Below are positions 50,901 to 61,042 of a stretch of DNA of 64,000 nt, one piece after another. Location of the stretch: NCBI RefSeq assembly GCF_003333305.1, contig NZ_QOLD01000095.1, forward strand, positions 1 through 64,000, written 5' to 3'. Both the position numbers and the translations under genes were made by a program. This DNA is from Candidatus Colwellia aromaticivorans (GTDB lineage Bacteria; Pseudomonadota; Gammaproteobacteria; Enterobacterales; Alteromonadaceae). Each line of letters starts with the position of its first letter. Position 1 is the stretch's first letter. The notes beneath the pieces were generated by a model. It saw only the letters and a list, made by a program, of their open reading frames with translations, was not told the origin of the DNA and did no database searches.

Positions 50901-51825
50901 ACTATCACGTGCGGGAAATGTATACATAAACCGTAACATGATTGGCGCTATTGTGGGTGTGCAACCCTTTGGCGGTCGTGGTCTTTCGGGTACTGGTCCT
51001 AAAGCAGGAGGACCAAATTATTTAACACGTTTGGTCAAAGAAAAAGTCACGACAAATGAAGAACAGTTTAACTTTTTACCTTCGCAAGTGATTACTTTAA
51101 CGGGTGATAATAGCGCACAGCGAGAAGCTAAACGACTAATGAATCAGGCAGAAAAATCAGAAAAAAAATGGCGTGTAAGCGAGATAAATACGCGTATTTC
51201 TTATGTCCGTCAGTTATTAGCTAAAATTGCTCATGTGGAAATTGTAGATGATCTGGCCGATGATCTAAATCGCACGTTATCTTCGGCACGTGATCAGTTA
51301 ATTAATATTGAAAAATGTCTTAAAAAACCGAAGATATTACCCGGGCCGACTGGTGAATCGAATAGACTTTATTTAGAAAATAGAGGGGTAATCATTTGTT
51401 TTGCTGATGAAAAGGTTAGTTTTCATTTTTGGGTAATGTCATTAGTGACTGCATTAGCGACGGGTAATAGTGTGGTAACCGTTGTGACTGATTTGTTTTA
51501 TGAAGAAGCGTTAGCGTTTAGAGATAAATTTATATCGACAGGCGCTGATCAGGGAGTATTTCAAGTAGCTAAATCAGGCCACTTAGAAACGATGCTAGCG
51601 CACTCTGCATTAGCGGGCGTTGTGGTTGAAAGCCATTGTGACCGTAAACATTACATGAGTGAAAAATTAGCGCAACGTAGTGGTGCTATATTACCTGTAA
51701 TAACCTCTGAATATTTTGATAAGCTAATTCAGCGATTGCTAACAGAGAAAACTATTAGTATTGATACCACCGCATCTGGCGGTAATACTTCGTTAATGAC
51801 GCTAGTTGAAGAAGAGGAAGTGTAG
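47956..51825 (+). CDS. putA: Bifunctional proline dehydrogenase / P5C dehydrogenase PutA
   Basis: A 1289-residue PutA that oxidises proline to glutamate. The FAD proline dehydrogenase barrel is at about 180-490 (VPGISVKLSAIHPRYE, IGLTIDAEESERLELSLDI, RMMVRLVKGAYWDTEIK, ATHNAYTAATI). The aldehyde dehydrogenase is at about 560-1035, with AETGGQNCMIVDSTA and catalytic Cys in SAGQRCSALRV. A degenerate aldehyde-dehydrogenase-like C-terminal domain follows (1060-1289). The N-terminal ribbon-helix-helix domain of trifunctional PutA is missing, so it is not its own repressor. GAGGA lies eight bases before the ATG. Confidence 0.96.
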   Translation: MLFTGSLTTDCPIRQKIREFYRIDENVAVDHILPFAEINVSARSRAWERARKIVLQIRDDQSGNGAIDALLNEYSLSTEEGVVLMCLAEALLRVPDKHTQDALIRDKISHGQWSTHLGSSDSLFVNASSWGLLITGSMVDYADKRKQDRFGLLKKTLGRLGEPVIRKSMNYAMKIMGEQFVMGETIDAATNRAATKEQQGYVYSYDMLGEGARTMADADRYLKSYQDAIKSIGQVALASGKNDPRRVPGISVKLSAIHPRYEFTHKSRAMAEIVPKLKALCLQAKQYNIGLTIDAEESERLELSLDIIEAVFTDTDLGDWQGFGMALQAYQKRAMFVVEWLRALTLRTNRRMMVRLVKGAYWDTEIKNAQKDGMAHFPVFTRKSSTDVSYHACANKLLDYRDSIYPQFATHNAYTAATIVELAGDDKQGFEFQCLHGMGDSLYDQIVAGEGIQCRIYAPVGHHEDLLAYLVRRLLENGANSSFVNAIVDEARPVESLLEDPVEKTQRLKIKYNKQIIMPIDLYRDESKRSECDVLASRDNSKGLDLTDINEIMPLKSALDNWFVGHLLNKNEVPEGANAVKNPAKHSEIIGFHYHHSEDDIRSLIDKAESAFTSWSTTSVNERAALLYRIGDILERHMNELIALCIKEAGKTAQDGIDEVRETVDFCRYYAARAIELSADERIEARGVVLCISPWNFPLAIFLGQVAAAIVTGNTVIAKPAEQTGLIALRAIELMHSVGLPINVVQAVIAPGRVVGSVIVPDERVAAVMFTGSTETGTRISQSLAKRGGDQVPFIAETGGQNCMIVDSTALPEQVVDDVISSGFQSAGQRCSALRVLFLQEDIADKVITMLKGALAELHVGDPARLSTDIGPVIDQKALDALNAHSDYMQTNGKLLYQCALFDGKADENNTDKDGHFFFAPRLYEISDIDVLTKEVFGPCVHIVRFKGNEIEQVVEKVNGTGFGLTMGIHTRIEHRAIELAKLSRAGNVYINRNMIGAIVGVQPFGGRGLSGTGPKAGGPNYLTRLVKEKVTTNEEQFNFLPSQVITLTGDNSAQREAKRLMNQAEKSEKKWRVSEINTRISYVRQLLAKIAHVEIVDDLADDLNRTLSSARDQLINIEKCLKKPKILPGPTGESNRLYLENRGVIICFADEKVSFHFWVMSLVTALATGNSVVTVVTDLFYEEALAFRDKFISTGADQGVFQVAKSGHLETMLAHSALAGVVVESHCDRKHYMSEKLAQRSGAILPVITSEYFDKLIQRLLTEKTISIDTTASGGNTSLMTLVEEEEV

Positions 51826-51868
51826 TTATGTTACGCACTCAAGTGTAAGCATGATTTAGTCGTTGGCA

Positions 51869-52237
51869 TCATAAAATTATTATAAGTCTCTGTTTGTCTG
51901 TTTGTCTGTTGGCGAAAGTGTGCAAAGCGCTAGGGTTCTCTTCATGAATATTTGAAGTATCGCTTGAACTTGGCTGCATATAAATATCAAACATTTTTTG
52001 CTGTTGCTGGTCATAGGCATGGGTTAAGTCCATATCTTTTGTCGCTTGGTAGCTAAATTTTATATTCTCAGCCTGTTCAGCAAGTTTTGCATTCACTTGA
52101 TCATGTAAGGTATTTGTTTGTTCTTTTGTTAGTCAATTATTTTTATCCATATTCTCGATAATTAAGTTGGCAAATTTGTTCTGTTGCATTGAACTGTAGC
52201 TACTAGTCGTTGTTGAAGTTACACGTTGAATTGTCAT
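51869..52237 (-). pseudogene. Small gene with an in-frame TGA (122 codons, unknown function)
   Basis: A frame opens at ATG 52237 after AAGGCTAAGAGA, reads MTIQRVTSTTTSSYSSMQQN to residue 34, meets TGA at codon 35 (52135-52133), and continues open in the same frame for another 87 codons, including LTKEQTNTLHDQVNAKLAEQ and QQQQKMFDIYMQPS. No frameshift is involved. I do not recognise the protein: it is polar, glutamine-rich, without a signal peptide. The simplest reading is a recent nonsense mutation. The stop is followed by CTA. It lies between the convergent end of putA and cca. Confidence 0.6.
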
Positions 52238-52370
52238 TCTCTTAGCCTTCTGGTAATAATTTATATTGCTATATTAACTGAAAGAAGAAAGGTAACTGTG
52301 TCACTTTGTAATGAATAAGTTATGAAATGTTAGTGGCGTAAATTGGTAATAACATCTAGTTCACATTATC

Positions 52371-52450
52371 GTGTAATTGGAAGTAATTGGAAGTAATTGG
52401 AAGTAATTGGAAGTAATTGGAAGTAATTGGAGGTAATTGGAGGTAATTGG
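52371..52450. repeat. Eight tandem 10-bp repeats abutting the cca stop
   Basis: Unit AAGTAATTGG: one variant unit (GTGTAATTGG), five exact units and two AGGTAATTGG units. The array ends at the base before the cca stop codon (52451-52453), so it forms the immediate 3' untranslated region of cca. It looks like slipped-strand expansion. Confidence 0.95.
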
Positions 52451-53788
52451 TTAATCTATTTGGTATTGTTGTTTCACTTCTTTAATGGCATGTAAACGTG
52501 CTTTTTCCATTGCTTCTTTAATTGCTATTCCCTTTAGGCCTTGCTCCACAAAGGCTTTTGCATTGACCTTCGTTGCCGCTTGCGCAGCGTCTTTTAAGTA
52601 TTGCTCTTGTGGATAAGGTTTATTTTCAAAACCAAGACGACCAAGAAAATCACTTTTACAGGCGATTAGGAAATCATCAAAATCTTGAGGTTTACGCCAA
52701 ACATCTAACTGATTAAATATTCGTAGTAAGGTGCTAGATTTTAGTTGAAAAGCCTTATGACAATGTAAATGATGCTCACATACTTTTAAGGCGAGTTGCT
52801 TACAGTAAGTCGGCACTTTCAGTTGTTCAGAAATTTTCTCTACTAAAGGAAGACCAGATTTTTCATGCCCGCGATGACTCGGCCACTGATCGCTCATAGT
52901 TAACCCTTTGCCAAGGTCATGGCACAAAGCGGCGAAGCGAATAGCTATTTTATTTTTATGATTAGCGGTTAGTAAAACGGCTTGCTGTAATACCATCATG
53001 GTATGATCACCGCTACAAATTTCAGGATGCCATTGTGCAGGGTTAGGAACTCCCCATAAAATATCAAGTTCAGGCCATAGCGCTTTCAGTGCTTGGCATT
53101 GGTGCAATACTTGAAAGAATATTTCAGGGTGTTGTTCATTGGCAGTTTCTTCAGCTTCTCCCCCAGCACTTCCTTCATCGTCGTCTTCAGATAGGGCACG
53201 CTGCATTTCTTGCCATACTCGCTCGGCGCTTAAAGTGGCTAGTTCGCCGCTATTACTAATTTGTGTCATTAAGATAAGTGTTTCAGCTGCGATGGTAAAA
53301 CCATCGTTGTGATAACGGGCAGCAAAGCGCGCGACACGTAATACTCTTAGAGGATCTTCAATAAAAGCATTACTTACGTGGCGTAATATCCTATTTTCTA
53401 AATCTTTTTTTCCATGGTAGGGATCGATGATAGTACCATTTTTACTCATTGCCATAGCATTAACAGTAAGATCTCGTCGTAACAAATCTTGTTCAATAGT
53501 TACATCGGGTGCTGCGTAACAATCAAAACCTGTGTAGCCTTGTCCTTGCTTACGTTCAGTACGAGCTAGTGCATATTCTTGTTTGGTTTTTGGGTGTAAA
53601 AAAACAGGGAAATCTTTGCCTACTTGCTTAAAGCCTAGCAACAACATTTGTTCAACGGTTGCGCCAACAACTAAATAATCATTATCTTTTACTGCTCTAT
53701 TTAATAGTTTGTCACGGACAGCACCACCCACAAGATAAATATCGAGAGTTGATGTGTCTGTTGCTAAGTGAGTAGTATTAGTTGACAA
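52451..53788 (-). CDS. cca: CCA-adding multifunctional tRNA nucleotidyltransferase
   Basis: A class II tRNA nucleotidyltransferase with C-terminal HD domain. Motifs are IYLVGGAVRDKLLNR, KDNDYLVVGA, RRDLTVNAMAMS, DPLRVLRVARFAARYH, and in the HD domain CSGDHTMMVLQQA and ALCHDLGKG. It builds or repairs the tRNA 3' CCA end. I start at TTG 53788 (446 residues), six bases after AGGA; the longer frame to 53827 begins inside a repeat element. An acidic linker, EDDDEGSAGGEAEETANEQ, near residue 205 appears to be an insertion. Confidence 0.94.
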   Translation of the reverse strand: MSTNTTHLATDTSTLDIYLVGGAVRDKLLNRAVKDNDYLVVGATVEQMLLLGFKQVGKDFPVFLHPKTKQEYALARTERKQGQGYTGFDCYAAPDVTIEQDLLRRDLTVNAMAMSKNGTIIDPYHGKKDLENRILRHVSNAFIEDPLRVLRVARFAARYHNDGFTIAAETLILMTQISNSGELATLSAERVWQEMQRALSEDDDEGSAGGEAEETANEQHPEIFFQVLHQCQALKALWPELDILWGVPNPAQWHPEICSGDHTMMVLQQAVLLTANHKNKIAIRFAALCHDLGKGLTMSDQWPSHRGHEKSGLPLVEKISEQLKVPTYCKQLALKVCEHHLHCHKAFQLKSSTLLRIFNQLDVWRKPQDFDDFLIACKSDFLGRLGFENKPYPQEQYLKDAAQAATKVNAKAFVEQGLKGIAIKEAMEKARLHAIKEVKQQYQID

Positions 53789-53820
53789 AAATATTCCTAA
53801 AATATGTACTGAATTAAGTG

Positions 53821-53979
53821 ATACCAATTAAATTAATTAATGGGTCTAATTTTAATGAATATAAATTTTCAAGAACAAGGCGCTTGATTGACCAATAGCG
53901 GGCTATTGGGATTGAAAGCAACAATGTTATTGGATATTTAGACCATTTAAAAAGATCAGTTAGTTAGTTTGATTGGTAT
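53821..53979. repeat. 159-bp MITE-like element, copy 2
   Basis: The second copy of the element at 45739-45897, same length, same orientation relative to the + strand, with a handful of base changes (for example GCGGGC for GCTGGC). It has ends ATACCAATTAAA and TTTGATTGGTAT. It lies in the divergent gap between cca and the GspA-like gene, so it may carry or displace their promoters. Confidence 0.93.
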
Positions 53980-54098
53980 AAAAGTTTATCACAACTTTTG
54001 ACTAAGTATGAGCGTAATTCGTAGACATACCTTCAGCAAAAGGTTAGTTTCATAAATAGCACTTTTTACACTTCACCTTTGAGCAATAACGTCGCTTT

Positions 54099-55643
54099 AT
54101 GTATACAAATTTTTTTTCGTTAAGTGAGTTACCTTTTTCAATCGCGCCCGATCCTAAATACTTATTTATGAGTGATCGGCATCGTGAAGCGCTGACACAT
54201 TTAACTCATGGTTTGGGTGGCTCTAATGTCAGTAGTAATGGTGGTTTTGTTTTACTAACGGGTGAAGTGGGAACGGGTAAAACGACCGTGAGTCGTTGTT
54301 TAATGGCTGATTTACCTGAAAACACACAATTAGCATTCATTTTAAATCCAACTTTATCAAGCCAAGAATTACTGGCAACCATTTGTGATCAGCTAAAAAT
54401 CCGTTATCGTAAAACAGGTGCTACGTTAAAAACATTAACGGATAAAATTTCTGAAAAATTACTGAAAAATCATGTTGATGACATCAATACTTTATTGATT
54501 ATTGATGAAGCACAGCACTTAGAGCCGCAGGTATTAGAACAATTGCGCCTGTTAACTAATTTAGAAACAAATACAAACAAATTATTACAAGTGATTCTAA
54601 TTGGGCAGCCTGAACTTCAACAGTTACTGAAACGTCGTGATTTACGACAATTAGCGCAACGAATTACAGCGCGTTATCACTTACTGCCCCTAGACAAAAA
54701 TGAGTTAGCTTTGTATATCAAACACCGTTTATCAGTGGCTGATTGTCATAGAGCTCTTTTTAATAAAAGTGCTATTGCTGCTATTCATCAATTATCGCAA
54801 GGCATTCCAAGGTTAATTAACTTGATTTGCCATAGTGCCTTGATGGAGGCATACAATAGTAATAATGCCGTGATTGATAAAAAAATAGTACTTAAAGCAG
54901 CAAGTCAGGCTTTAGGGGATGATTTTTTGCCGCCTATTTGGTGGCAGCATAAAAATATGAAGACAGCCTTGATTACTAGTATGTTATTTGTGGTGTTGAT
55001 AACGGGATTTTGGCTTGGACAAACAGAACTATCGTTGGTAGCTAATAGCGAGTTACCCAAAAAGGCAGCAGAACAAGTAATCCCTGTTAAGGTTGAACCA
55101 CAAAAAATACAACAAGCAGCGCTGAAAAATGAACCAGAAGAAATAGTAACTGCTTTGAATTCAAATAATAAAGTTATTGTGCCAATAACAGAAACGCTCG
55201 TTAAAAAAGAACCGGAACAAAAAGTTGTTTCAGCAGAGCTAAATACAACCGTGACACATGAAGCTAAAGTAGATGATAACTATCAAATTGAAGCCGTTAA
55301 AGGTGTTTCTGATGACTTGTTAGCGCGTTTTCAGATGGCGATGGATGAAACCAAAGATCAGCCAGTTTTATCCCAGAAAGCTGAAGTAACCAATAGCGTT
55401 GCTAGTGAAGTTCAGTCACTAACACAAATGCCTGCATGGGTACAAAATGGTGTGCCGAGTTTACATGTAGAACAGCATATTTATGCATCAAATGGTCAAG
55501 GATGGGTAAATGTAAATGGCAGAGATAGATATCAAGGGGATATGATAACGGCAGAGCTACAACTGACAGAGATATTACCTCAACAAATTATTTTGAAATA
55601 TAGAGGTGAAGTATTTAGCTTACCAGCGCTGACTAATTGGTAG
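54099..55643 (+). CDS. GspA/ExeA-type ATPase fused to a GspB-like C-terminal domain
   Basis: A 514-residue protein. Residues 1-270 are an ExeA/GspA AAA+ ATPase: FFSLSELPFSIAPDPKYLFM, Walker A LLTGEVGTGKTT, Walker B TLLIIDEAQHLEP, and QGIPRLINLICHSALMEAY. One membrane helix follows at about 287-306 (TALITSMLFVVLITGFWLG). After a variable linker, the last 70 residues (MPAWVQNGVPSLHVEQHIYA, then GWVNVNGRDRYQGD and LPQQIILKYRGEVFSLP) resemble the GspB C-terminal domain. GspA and GspB help the type II secretin through peptidoglycan. There is no separate gspB and no peptidoglycan-binding domain. No other gsp genes are near. Confidence 0.85.
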   Translation: MYTNFFSLSELPFSIAPDPKYLFMSDRHREALTHLTHGLGGSNVSSNGGFVLLTGEVGTGKTTVSRCLMADLPENTQLAFILNPTLSSQELLATICDQLKIRYRKTGATLKTLTDKISEKLLKNHVDDINTLLIIDEAQHLEPQVLEQLRLLTNLETNTNKLLQVILIGQPELQQLLKRRDLRQLAQRITARYHLLPLDKNELALYIKHRLSVADCHRALFNKSAIAAIHQLSQGIPRLINLICHSALMEAYNSNNAVIDKKIVLKAASQALGDDFLPPIWWQHKNMKTALITSMLFVVLITGFWLGQTELSLVANSELPKKAAEQVIPVKVEPQKIQQAALKNEPEEIVTALNSNNKVIVPITETLVKKEPEQKVVSAELNTTVTHEAKVDDNYQIEAVKGVSDDLLARFQMAMDETKDQPVLSQKAEVTNSVASEVQSLTQMPAWVQNGVPSLHVEQHIYASNGQGWVNVNGRDRYQGDMITAELQLTEILPQQIILKYRGEVFSLPALTNW

Positions 55644-55735
55644 GTGTTAGTTACAAGTAGATAAGTAGATGAGTGATGAATAAGAGTGCTCTGATTATCA
55701 CCGTTCATGAGGGTGTAAATTAAACTGTGTAAATA

Positions 55736-55773
55736 CCCGTTCATCCTGAGCGCGAGGCACGAGCAGTCGAAGG
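55736..55773. repeat. CCTTCGAC-type repeat, minus orientation
   Basis: Reads CCCGTTCATCCTGAGCGCGA on the + strand and finishes CAGTCGAAGG, the long variant of the dispersed element with an internal hairpin. It lies in the convergent gap between the GspA-like gene and leuD. Confidence 0.85.
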
Positions 55774-55794
55774 ACAACTCGTAACTCAATACTT

Positions 55795-55839
55795 ATACCC
55801 GTTCCAGCTGAATCATGCATCTTCAAGTGGAGCGGGTAT
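55795..55839. repeat. 45-bp palindromic element after leuD
   Basis: ATACCCGTTCCA at the left pairs with TGGAGCGGGTAT at the right (11 of 12). The interior GCTGAATCATGCATCTTCAAG is identical to the right end of the 193-bp element at 34399-34591, so it is a solo-end version of that family. It begins four bases from the leuD stop and may act as its terminator or 3' stabiliser. Confidence 0.88.
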
Positions 55840-55842
55840 ATG

Positions 55843-56454
55843 CTACTGCCAGCTTGGCATTTTACTTTCAAAAGCTTCGATGGTCTCAAGCTTATTTAAT
55901 GTCCAACCGACACTATCAACACCTTCTTCTAGACAATACTTGTGAAACTTACCTAGTTCAAAGCTAAAGCTAACTTTAGCGCCACTTTCATTAATGAAAG
56001 AAACGTTATTATTTGCTAAATCAACCGTTAAGTTTAGTTTTGCACCTTGAGCTTGAGCGAATAATTGATCAATTTCATCTTCGCTTAATTTAATCGGTAA
56101 AAGACCAATGTTAATACAATTCCCGTAAAATATATCAGCAAAGCTAGGTGCAATAACGATTTTAAAGCCAAATTCTTCTAATGCCCAAGGTGCATGTTCA
56201 CGACTAGAGCCACAGCCAAAATTTTCACGAGCAAGTAAGATACTAGTGCCTTTATATTCAGGTTTGTTTAATACAAACTCAGGATTTGGCTCTTTGCCAC
56301 TGTGATCAAGATAACGACTATCGTGAAATAAATGTATACCAAAACCAACACGTTCAGTTTTTTGTAAAAATTGCTTTGGAATGATTTGATCGGTATCGAC
56401 ATTAGCGATATCTAATGGCACAACCAAGCCAGTATGTGTGGTAAATTTTTCCAT
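55843..56454 (-). CDS. leuD: 3-isopropylmalate dehydratase, small subunit
   Basis: A 203-residue LeuD (E. coli has 201). Signatures are [15 protein letters not shown] near the N-terminus and [20 protein letters not shown] with the swivel-domain substrate loop. It pairs with LeuC to isomerise 2-isopropylmalate to 3-isopropylmalate. It is the last leu gene; the leuC-leuD gap holds an inverted repeat pair. Confidence 0.97.
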   Translation of the reverse strand: MEKFTTHTGLVVPLDIANVDTDQIIPKQFLQKTERVGFGIHLFHDSRYLDHSGKEPNPEFVLNKPEYKGTSILLARENFGCGSSREHAPWALEEFGFKIVIAPSFADIFYGNCINIGLLPIKLSEDEIDQLFAQAQGAKLNLTVDLANNNVSFINESGAKVSFSFELGKFHKYCLEEGVDSVGWTLNKLETIEAFESKMPSWQ

Positions 56455-56478
56455 GATGGAACCTTTAATTATTTGCTT

Positions 56479-56555
56479 GTCATCCTCGAGGTGTCTTAAT
56501 CGGGGATCCAGTTTTTAAATCGAGATTCCGGCTTAAGATACAACCGGAATGACGG
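56479..56555. repeat. GTCAT...ATCC inverted repeat pair between leuC and leuD
   Basis: The left member (56479-56510) starts GTCATCCTCGAGGTG and ends GGGGATCCA. The right member (56524-56555) is an inverted copy starting GATTCCGGC and ending CCGGAATGACGG. Both match the elements in the leuA-leuB gap. Confidence 0.8.
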
Positions 56556-56560
56556 TTCTT

Positions 56561-57985
56561 TTATTTATTTAAATCGACAAAATGACCGGCAATCGCTGCT
56601 GCTGCTGCCATTTCTGGGCTGACTAAGTGAGTACGACTTCCGCGTCCTTGTCGACCTTCAAAATTACGGTTACTCGTTGAAGCACAACGGTCACCTTCTT
56701 CAAGTACATCGTCGTTCATACCTAAACACATTGAACAACCTGGTAGGCGCCACTCAAAACCAGCATCAGAAAATACTTTATCTAAGCCTTCGTTTTCTGC
56801 CTGCGCTTTTACGCGATATGAACCAGGAACAACAATAGCATCTATTGAACTTTGCACACTTTGGCCTTTGGCGGTGTAATCTTTAACAACACTTGCAGCA
56901 GCTCTAAGATCTTCAATGCGTGAGTTAGTACAAGAGCCGATAAAAACTTTGTTAACGCTAATATCTGTAATTTTAGTACCGGCGATTAGGTCCATGTAAG
57001 CTAAAGCGTTTACACATGACTCTTTCTCAGTAGGGTCATTAAAATCATCAGGAGAAGGGACAATACCATCGATACTAGTGACTTGTCCGGGGTTAGTACC
57101 CCAGGTAACTTGTGCTTTAATATCTTTCGCTTCAAGCGTGATAATGCTGTCGAATATGGCATTATCATCTGATTTTAGTTGCTTCCAATCATTAACCGCT
57201 TGTTGCCAAATATCGCCTTTCGGGGCATATTCTCTACCTTCAACATAATCAAACGTGGTTTGATCAGGGGCAACTAAACCAGCTTTTGCGCCAAACTCTA
57301 TGCTCATGTTACATACAGTCATGCGTTCTTCCATACTTAATGCTTCAATAGCTTCACCGCAATATTCAACTACATAACCAGTTGCGCCAGCACTGCCAGT
57401 TTTGCCTATGATGGCAAGAATAATATCTTTTGCGCTTATTCCTTTGCCAACATTGCCTTTTACTTCTACCTTCATGGTTTTAGCTTTTGTTTGACGCAAG
57501 GTTTGTGTAGCAAAAACATGCTCAACTTCAGAAGTACCAATACCAAAAGCTAATGCGCCAAATGCACCATGAGTTGCGGTATGAGAATCACCACAAACAA
57601 TAATAGTACCAGGTAAAGTTAAACCAAGCTCAGGCCCCATAACATGAGCGATACCTTGGTTTTTATGTCCCATACCAAATAACTCAATGCCAAAGTCTTT
57701 ACAGTTTTTTTCTAGCGCGCGTAATTGATTAGCAGCGCCTTCACCAGCAGCATCAATTTTGATAGAGCGAGTTGAAATATTGTGATCCATGGTCGCTATC
57801 GTACGCTCAGGATGGCGCACAGGACGATTATGAAAACGCAAATTAGCAAAGGCTTGCGGTGAAGTTACTTCGTGAATTAAATGACGGTCAACGTAAAGCA
57901 ATGGTGTTTCACCTGCTTTTTCTTCTACTAAATGCGTTTGCCATAATTTTTCATATAATGTTTGTGGTGCAGTACTGGTTGTCAT
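56561..57985 (-). CDS. leuC: 3-isopropylmalate dehydratase, large subunit
   Basis: A 474-residue LeuC beginning [20 protein letters not shown]. The [4Fe-4S] cysteines lie in [17 protein letters not shown] and [13 protein letters not shown] start at ATG 57985, one base after the leuB stop; the reading frame runs upstream to 58072, but that part is inside leuB and lacks family similarity. It acts with LeuD in the second step of leucine synthesis. Confidence 0.97.
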   Translation of the reverse strand: MTTSTAPQTLYEKLWQTHLVEEKAGETPLLYVDRHLIHEVTSPQAFANLRFHNRPVRHPERTIATMDHNISTRSIKIDAAGEGAANQLRALEKNCKDFGIELFGMGHKNQGIAHVMGPELGLTLPGTIIVCGDSHTATHGAFGALAFGIGTSEVEHVFATQTLRQTKAKTMKVEVKGNVGKGISAKDIILAIIGKTGSAGATGYVVEYCGEAIEALSMEERMTVCNMSIEFGAKAGLVAPDQTTFDYVEGREYAPKGDIWQQAVNDWKQLKSDDNAIFDSIITLEAKDIKAQVTWGTNPGQVTSIDGIVPSPDDFNDPTEKESCVNALAYMDLIAGTKITDISVNKVFIGSCTNSRIEDLRAAASVVKDYTAKGQSVQSSIDAIVVPGSYRVKAQAENEGLDKVFSDAGFEWRLPGCSMCLGMNDDVLEEGDRCASTSNRNFEGRQGRGSRTHLVSPEMAAAAAIAGHFVDLNK

Positions 57986-57986
57986 G

Positions 57987-59105
<1,119 letters not shown>

Positions 59106-59131
59106 TTAATTTTAAATTTATTACAAAAAAC

Positions 59132-59205
59132 GGATCTTCGATCAGGCACTTCGAAGATGACAACAGTAAAGCCGTCATTCCCGTGGTGTTTTAATCGGGA
59201 ATCCA
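59132..59205. repeat. GTCAT...ATCC inverted repeat pair between leuA and leuB
   Basis: The left member (59132-59161) runs GGATCTTCGATCAGG to GAAGATGAC, and the right one (59174-59205) runs GTCATTCCCGTGGTG to GGGAATCCA. They are inverted copies of one another and of the pair in the leuC-leuD gap. Each can fold, and together they may stabilise parts of the leu mRNA. Confidence 0.8.
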
Positions 59206-59218
59206 TTGTTTTTGTTTG

Positions 59219-60781
59219 TTATTTTTCTGCTTTCAATTCTGCAATAGTCATGGCGCGGCGGATGCTATTCAAGGCATGAATAAGTGCTTGTCCTGATGCT
59301 TCAATAACATCGGTTTCTAAACCATAGCCATGGAAGTTTCTGCCTTGCCAAGTGATAACTAAATCAGCTTGACCTAAACCATCTTCACCTGAGCCTTTAT
59401 TTGATATTTTATAATCACTTACGTCGAACTCAATATCAACAGTTTGCTTGATAGCTTGATATAAAGCATCAACTGGTCCATTGCCTGTAGCAGCGTGAAC
59501 TTTACTTTCTTCAGTATCACCAGAGATTAATTTAATACTCGCAGTAGCAAAATCACCATCACCACATTGCACTTTTATATTTTCCAAGCGGTAATAATCT
59601 TTCAAATCTTTTTGTTGTAATTTAAAGACTAACGCTTCTAAATCATCATCGAATACCTGGCCTTTTTTATCTGCTAATGCTAAAAAATCAGCGTAAAGTT
59701 CTTCGATATCATAATCATTTTCTTTATAACCTAAACTTTCCATTCGGTGGTTAATTACATGGCGACCACTGCGTGAGGTAAGGTTTAATTTTGTTTTAGC
59801 AATACCGACACTTTCAGGCGTCATTATTTCATAAGTATTACTGGCTTTTAACATGCCGTCTTGATGAATGCCTGATGAGTGGCTAAAAGCATTTCCACCA
59901 ACAATGGCTTTATTTAATTGCACGGGCATATTGCATAACGTACTGACTAACTTAGAGGTACGAGCAATCTCTTGATGGTTAATATTAGTATTTACGCCTA
60001 ATAATGCCTGGCGAGTTTGCATGATCATTGCTACTTCTTCTAAAGAACAATTACCAGCACGCTCACCAATACCATTAATTGTACATTCAATTTGACGAGC
60101 ACCCGCTTGTACTGCCGCCATAGAATTAGCTACGGCTAGCCCTAAGTCGTTATGACAATGTACAGAAATAATTGCTTTATCAATATTAGGTACGCGGTTG
60201 AATAAGTTGGTGATAATGCCTTGGAATTCAAATGGCAAAGTATAACCGACCGTATCTGGAATATTTACGGTCGTTGCACCTGCATCAATGGCTGCTTCAA
60301 CCATACGACATAAATTATCAATTGGCGTTCGACCCGCATCTTCACATGAAAATTCCACATCGTCAGTAAATCTACGTGCATATTTTACCGCGTGCACAGC
60401 CATGGCTTGTACATCAGAAAATTCTTTTTTTAATTTTTGCTGTACATGAACATCAGAAGTAGAAATAAAAGTATGAATACGAAATTGATCAGCTACTTTT
60501 AATGCCTGTGCACACGCATCAATATCAGCTTCAACGGCACGTGCTAAGCCACAAACACGGGCATTTTTAATGGTACGGGCAATTTCCTGTACTGACTCAA
60601 AGTCACCGGGTGAAGATACTGGAAAGCCAACTTCCATAATATCAACGCCTAAACGCTCAAGTGATAAAGCTATTTGTAGTTTTTCATGTACTGATAAGCT
60701 AGCGTTTAATGCTTGCTCGCCATCGCGCAAGGTTGTATCGAAAATAATGACATTGTCATTTGTTGCTGCTTTATTACTCAT
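59219..60781 (-). CDS. leuA: 2-isopropylmalate synthase
   Basis: A 520-residue LeuA. The catalytic barrel (about 1-390) has [20 protein letters not shown] and [20 protein letters not shown]; the regulatory C-terminal domain (about 390-515) binds leucine for feedback inhibition. It catalyses the first step of leucine synthesis. It is first in leuABCD and preceded by a leader peptide and an attenuator. Confidence 0.98.
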   Translation of the reverse strand: MSNKAATNDNVIIFDTTLRDGEQALNASLSVHEKLQIALSLERLGVDIMEVGFPVSSPGDFESVQEIARTIKNARVCGLARAVEADIDACAQALKVADQFRIHTFISTSDVHVQQKLKKEFSDVQAMAVHAVKYARRFTDDVEFSCEDAGRTPIDNLCRMVEAAIDAGATTVNIPDTVGYTLPFEFQGIITNLFNRVPNIDKAIISVHCHNDLGLAVANSMAAVQAGARQIECTINGIGERAGNCSLEEVAMIMQTRQALLGVNTNINHQEIARTSKLVSTLCNMPVQLNKAIVGGNAFSHSSGIHQDGMLKASNTYEIMTPESVGIAKTKLNLTSRSGRHVINHRMESLGYKENDYDIEELYADFLALADKKGQVFDDDLEALVFKLQQKDLKDYYRLENIKVQCGDGDFATASIKLISGDTEESKVHAATGNGPVDALYQAIKQTVDIEFDVSDYKISNKGSGEDGLGQADLVITWQGRNFHGYGLETDVIEASGQALIHALNSIRRAMTIAELKAEK

Positions 60782-60849
60782 TTGCTTATCCTTTATATGC
60801 CTAATTGTTGTTTGCTAATTATGTATTGAAGCTAACTAACGCATAGACG

Positions 60850-60885
60850 TAAAAAAACCCGCGTTAATTAGCGCAGGTTTCATTT
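60850..60885 (-). terminator. leu operon attenuator hairpin
   Basis: On the minus strand, AAACCTGCG and CGCGGGTTT form a stem around CTAATTAA, followed by a run of T. Its 5' arm (AAACCTGCGC) can instead pair with GCGCGGTTAGGTTT just after the Leu codons of the leader peptide, so terminator and antiterminator are mutually exclusive, as in classic attenuation. Confidence 0.85.
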
Positions 60886-60940
60886 GAATATCTTATTTGT
60901 TTATCTCTAATAAATGAAGTAATTAAATAAGCAATAAAAC

Positions 60941-61000
60941 CTAACCGCGCATGATGAGTGCGAGGAGGTTGAATGTAGAGTGCTTTATTAATTTTATCAT
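60941..61000 (-). CDS. leuL: leu operon leader peptide
   Basis: A 19-codon frame reads MIKLIKHSTFNLLALIMRG. It has consecutive leucine codons CTC CTC, then GCA CTC, just before the stop. The stop codon lies within the antiterminator arm: a ribosome finishing the peptide would cover it and allow the terminator, while one stalled at Leu codons would leave it free. The start has no clear Shine-Dalgarno site, which lowers confidence a little. Confidence 0.78.
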   Translation of the reverse strand: MIKLIKHSTFNLLALIMRG

Positions 61001-61042
61001 TTTATTGGGTAAACTATCTGTTCAAAAATTACTATGTACATA

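Noticed and set aside
52133-52135. TGA codon read as selenocysteine
   Set aside because: The protein shows no redox motif around the codon and I see no SECIS-like hairpin directly after it. A nonsense mutation is simpler.
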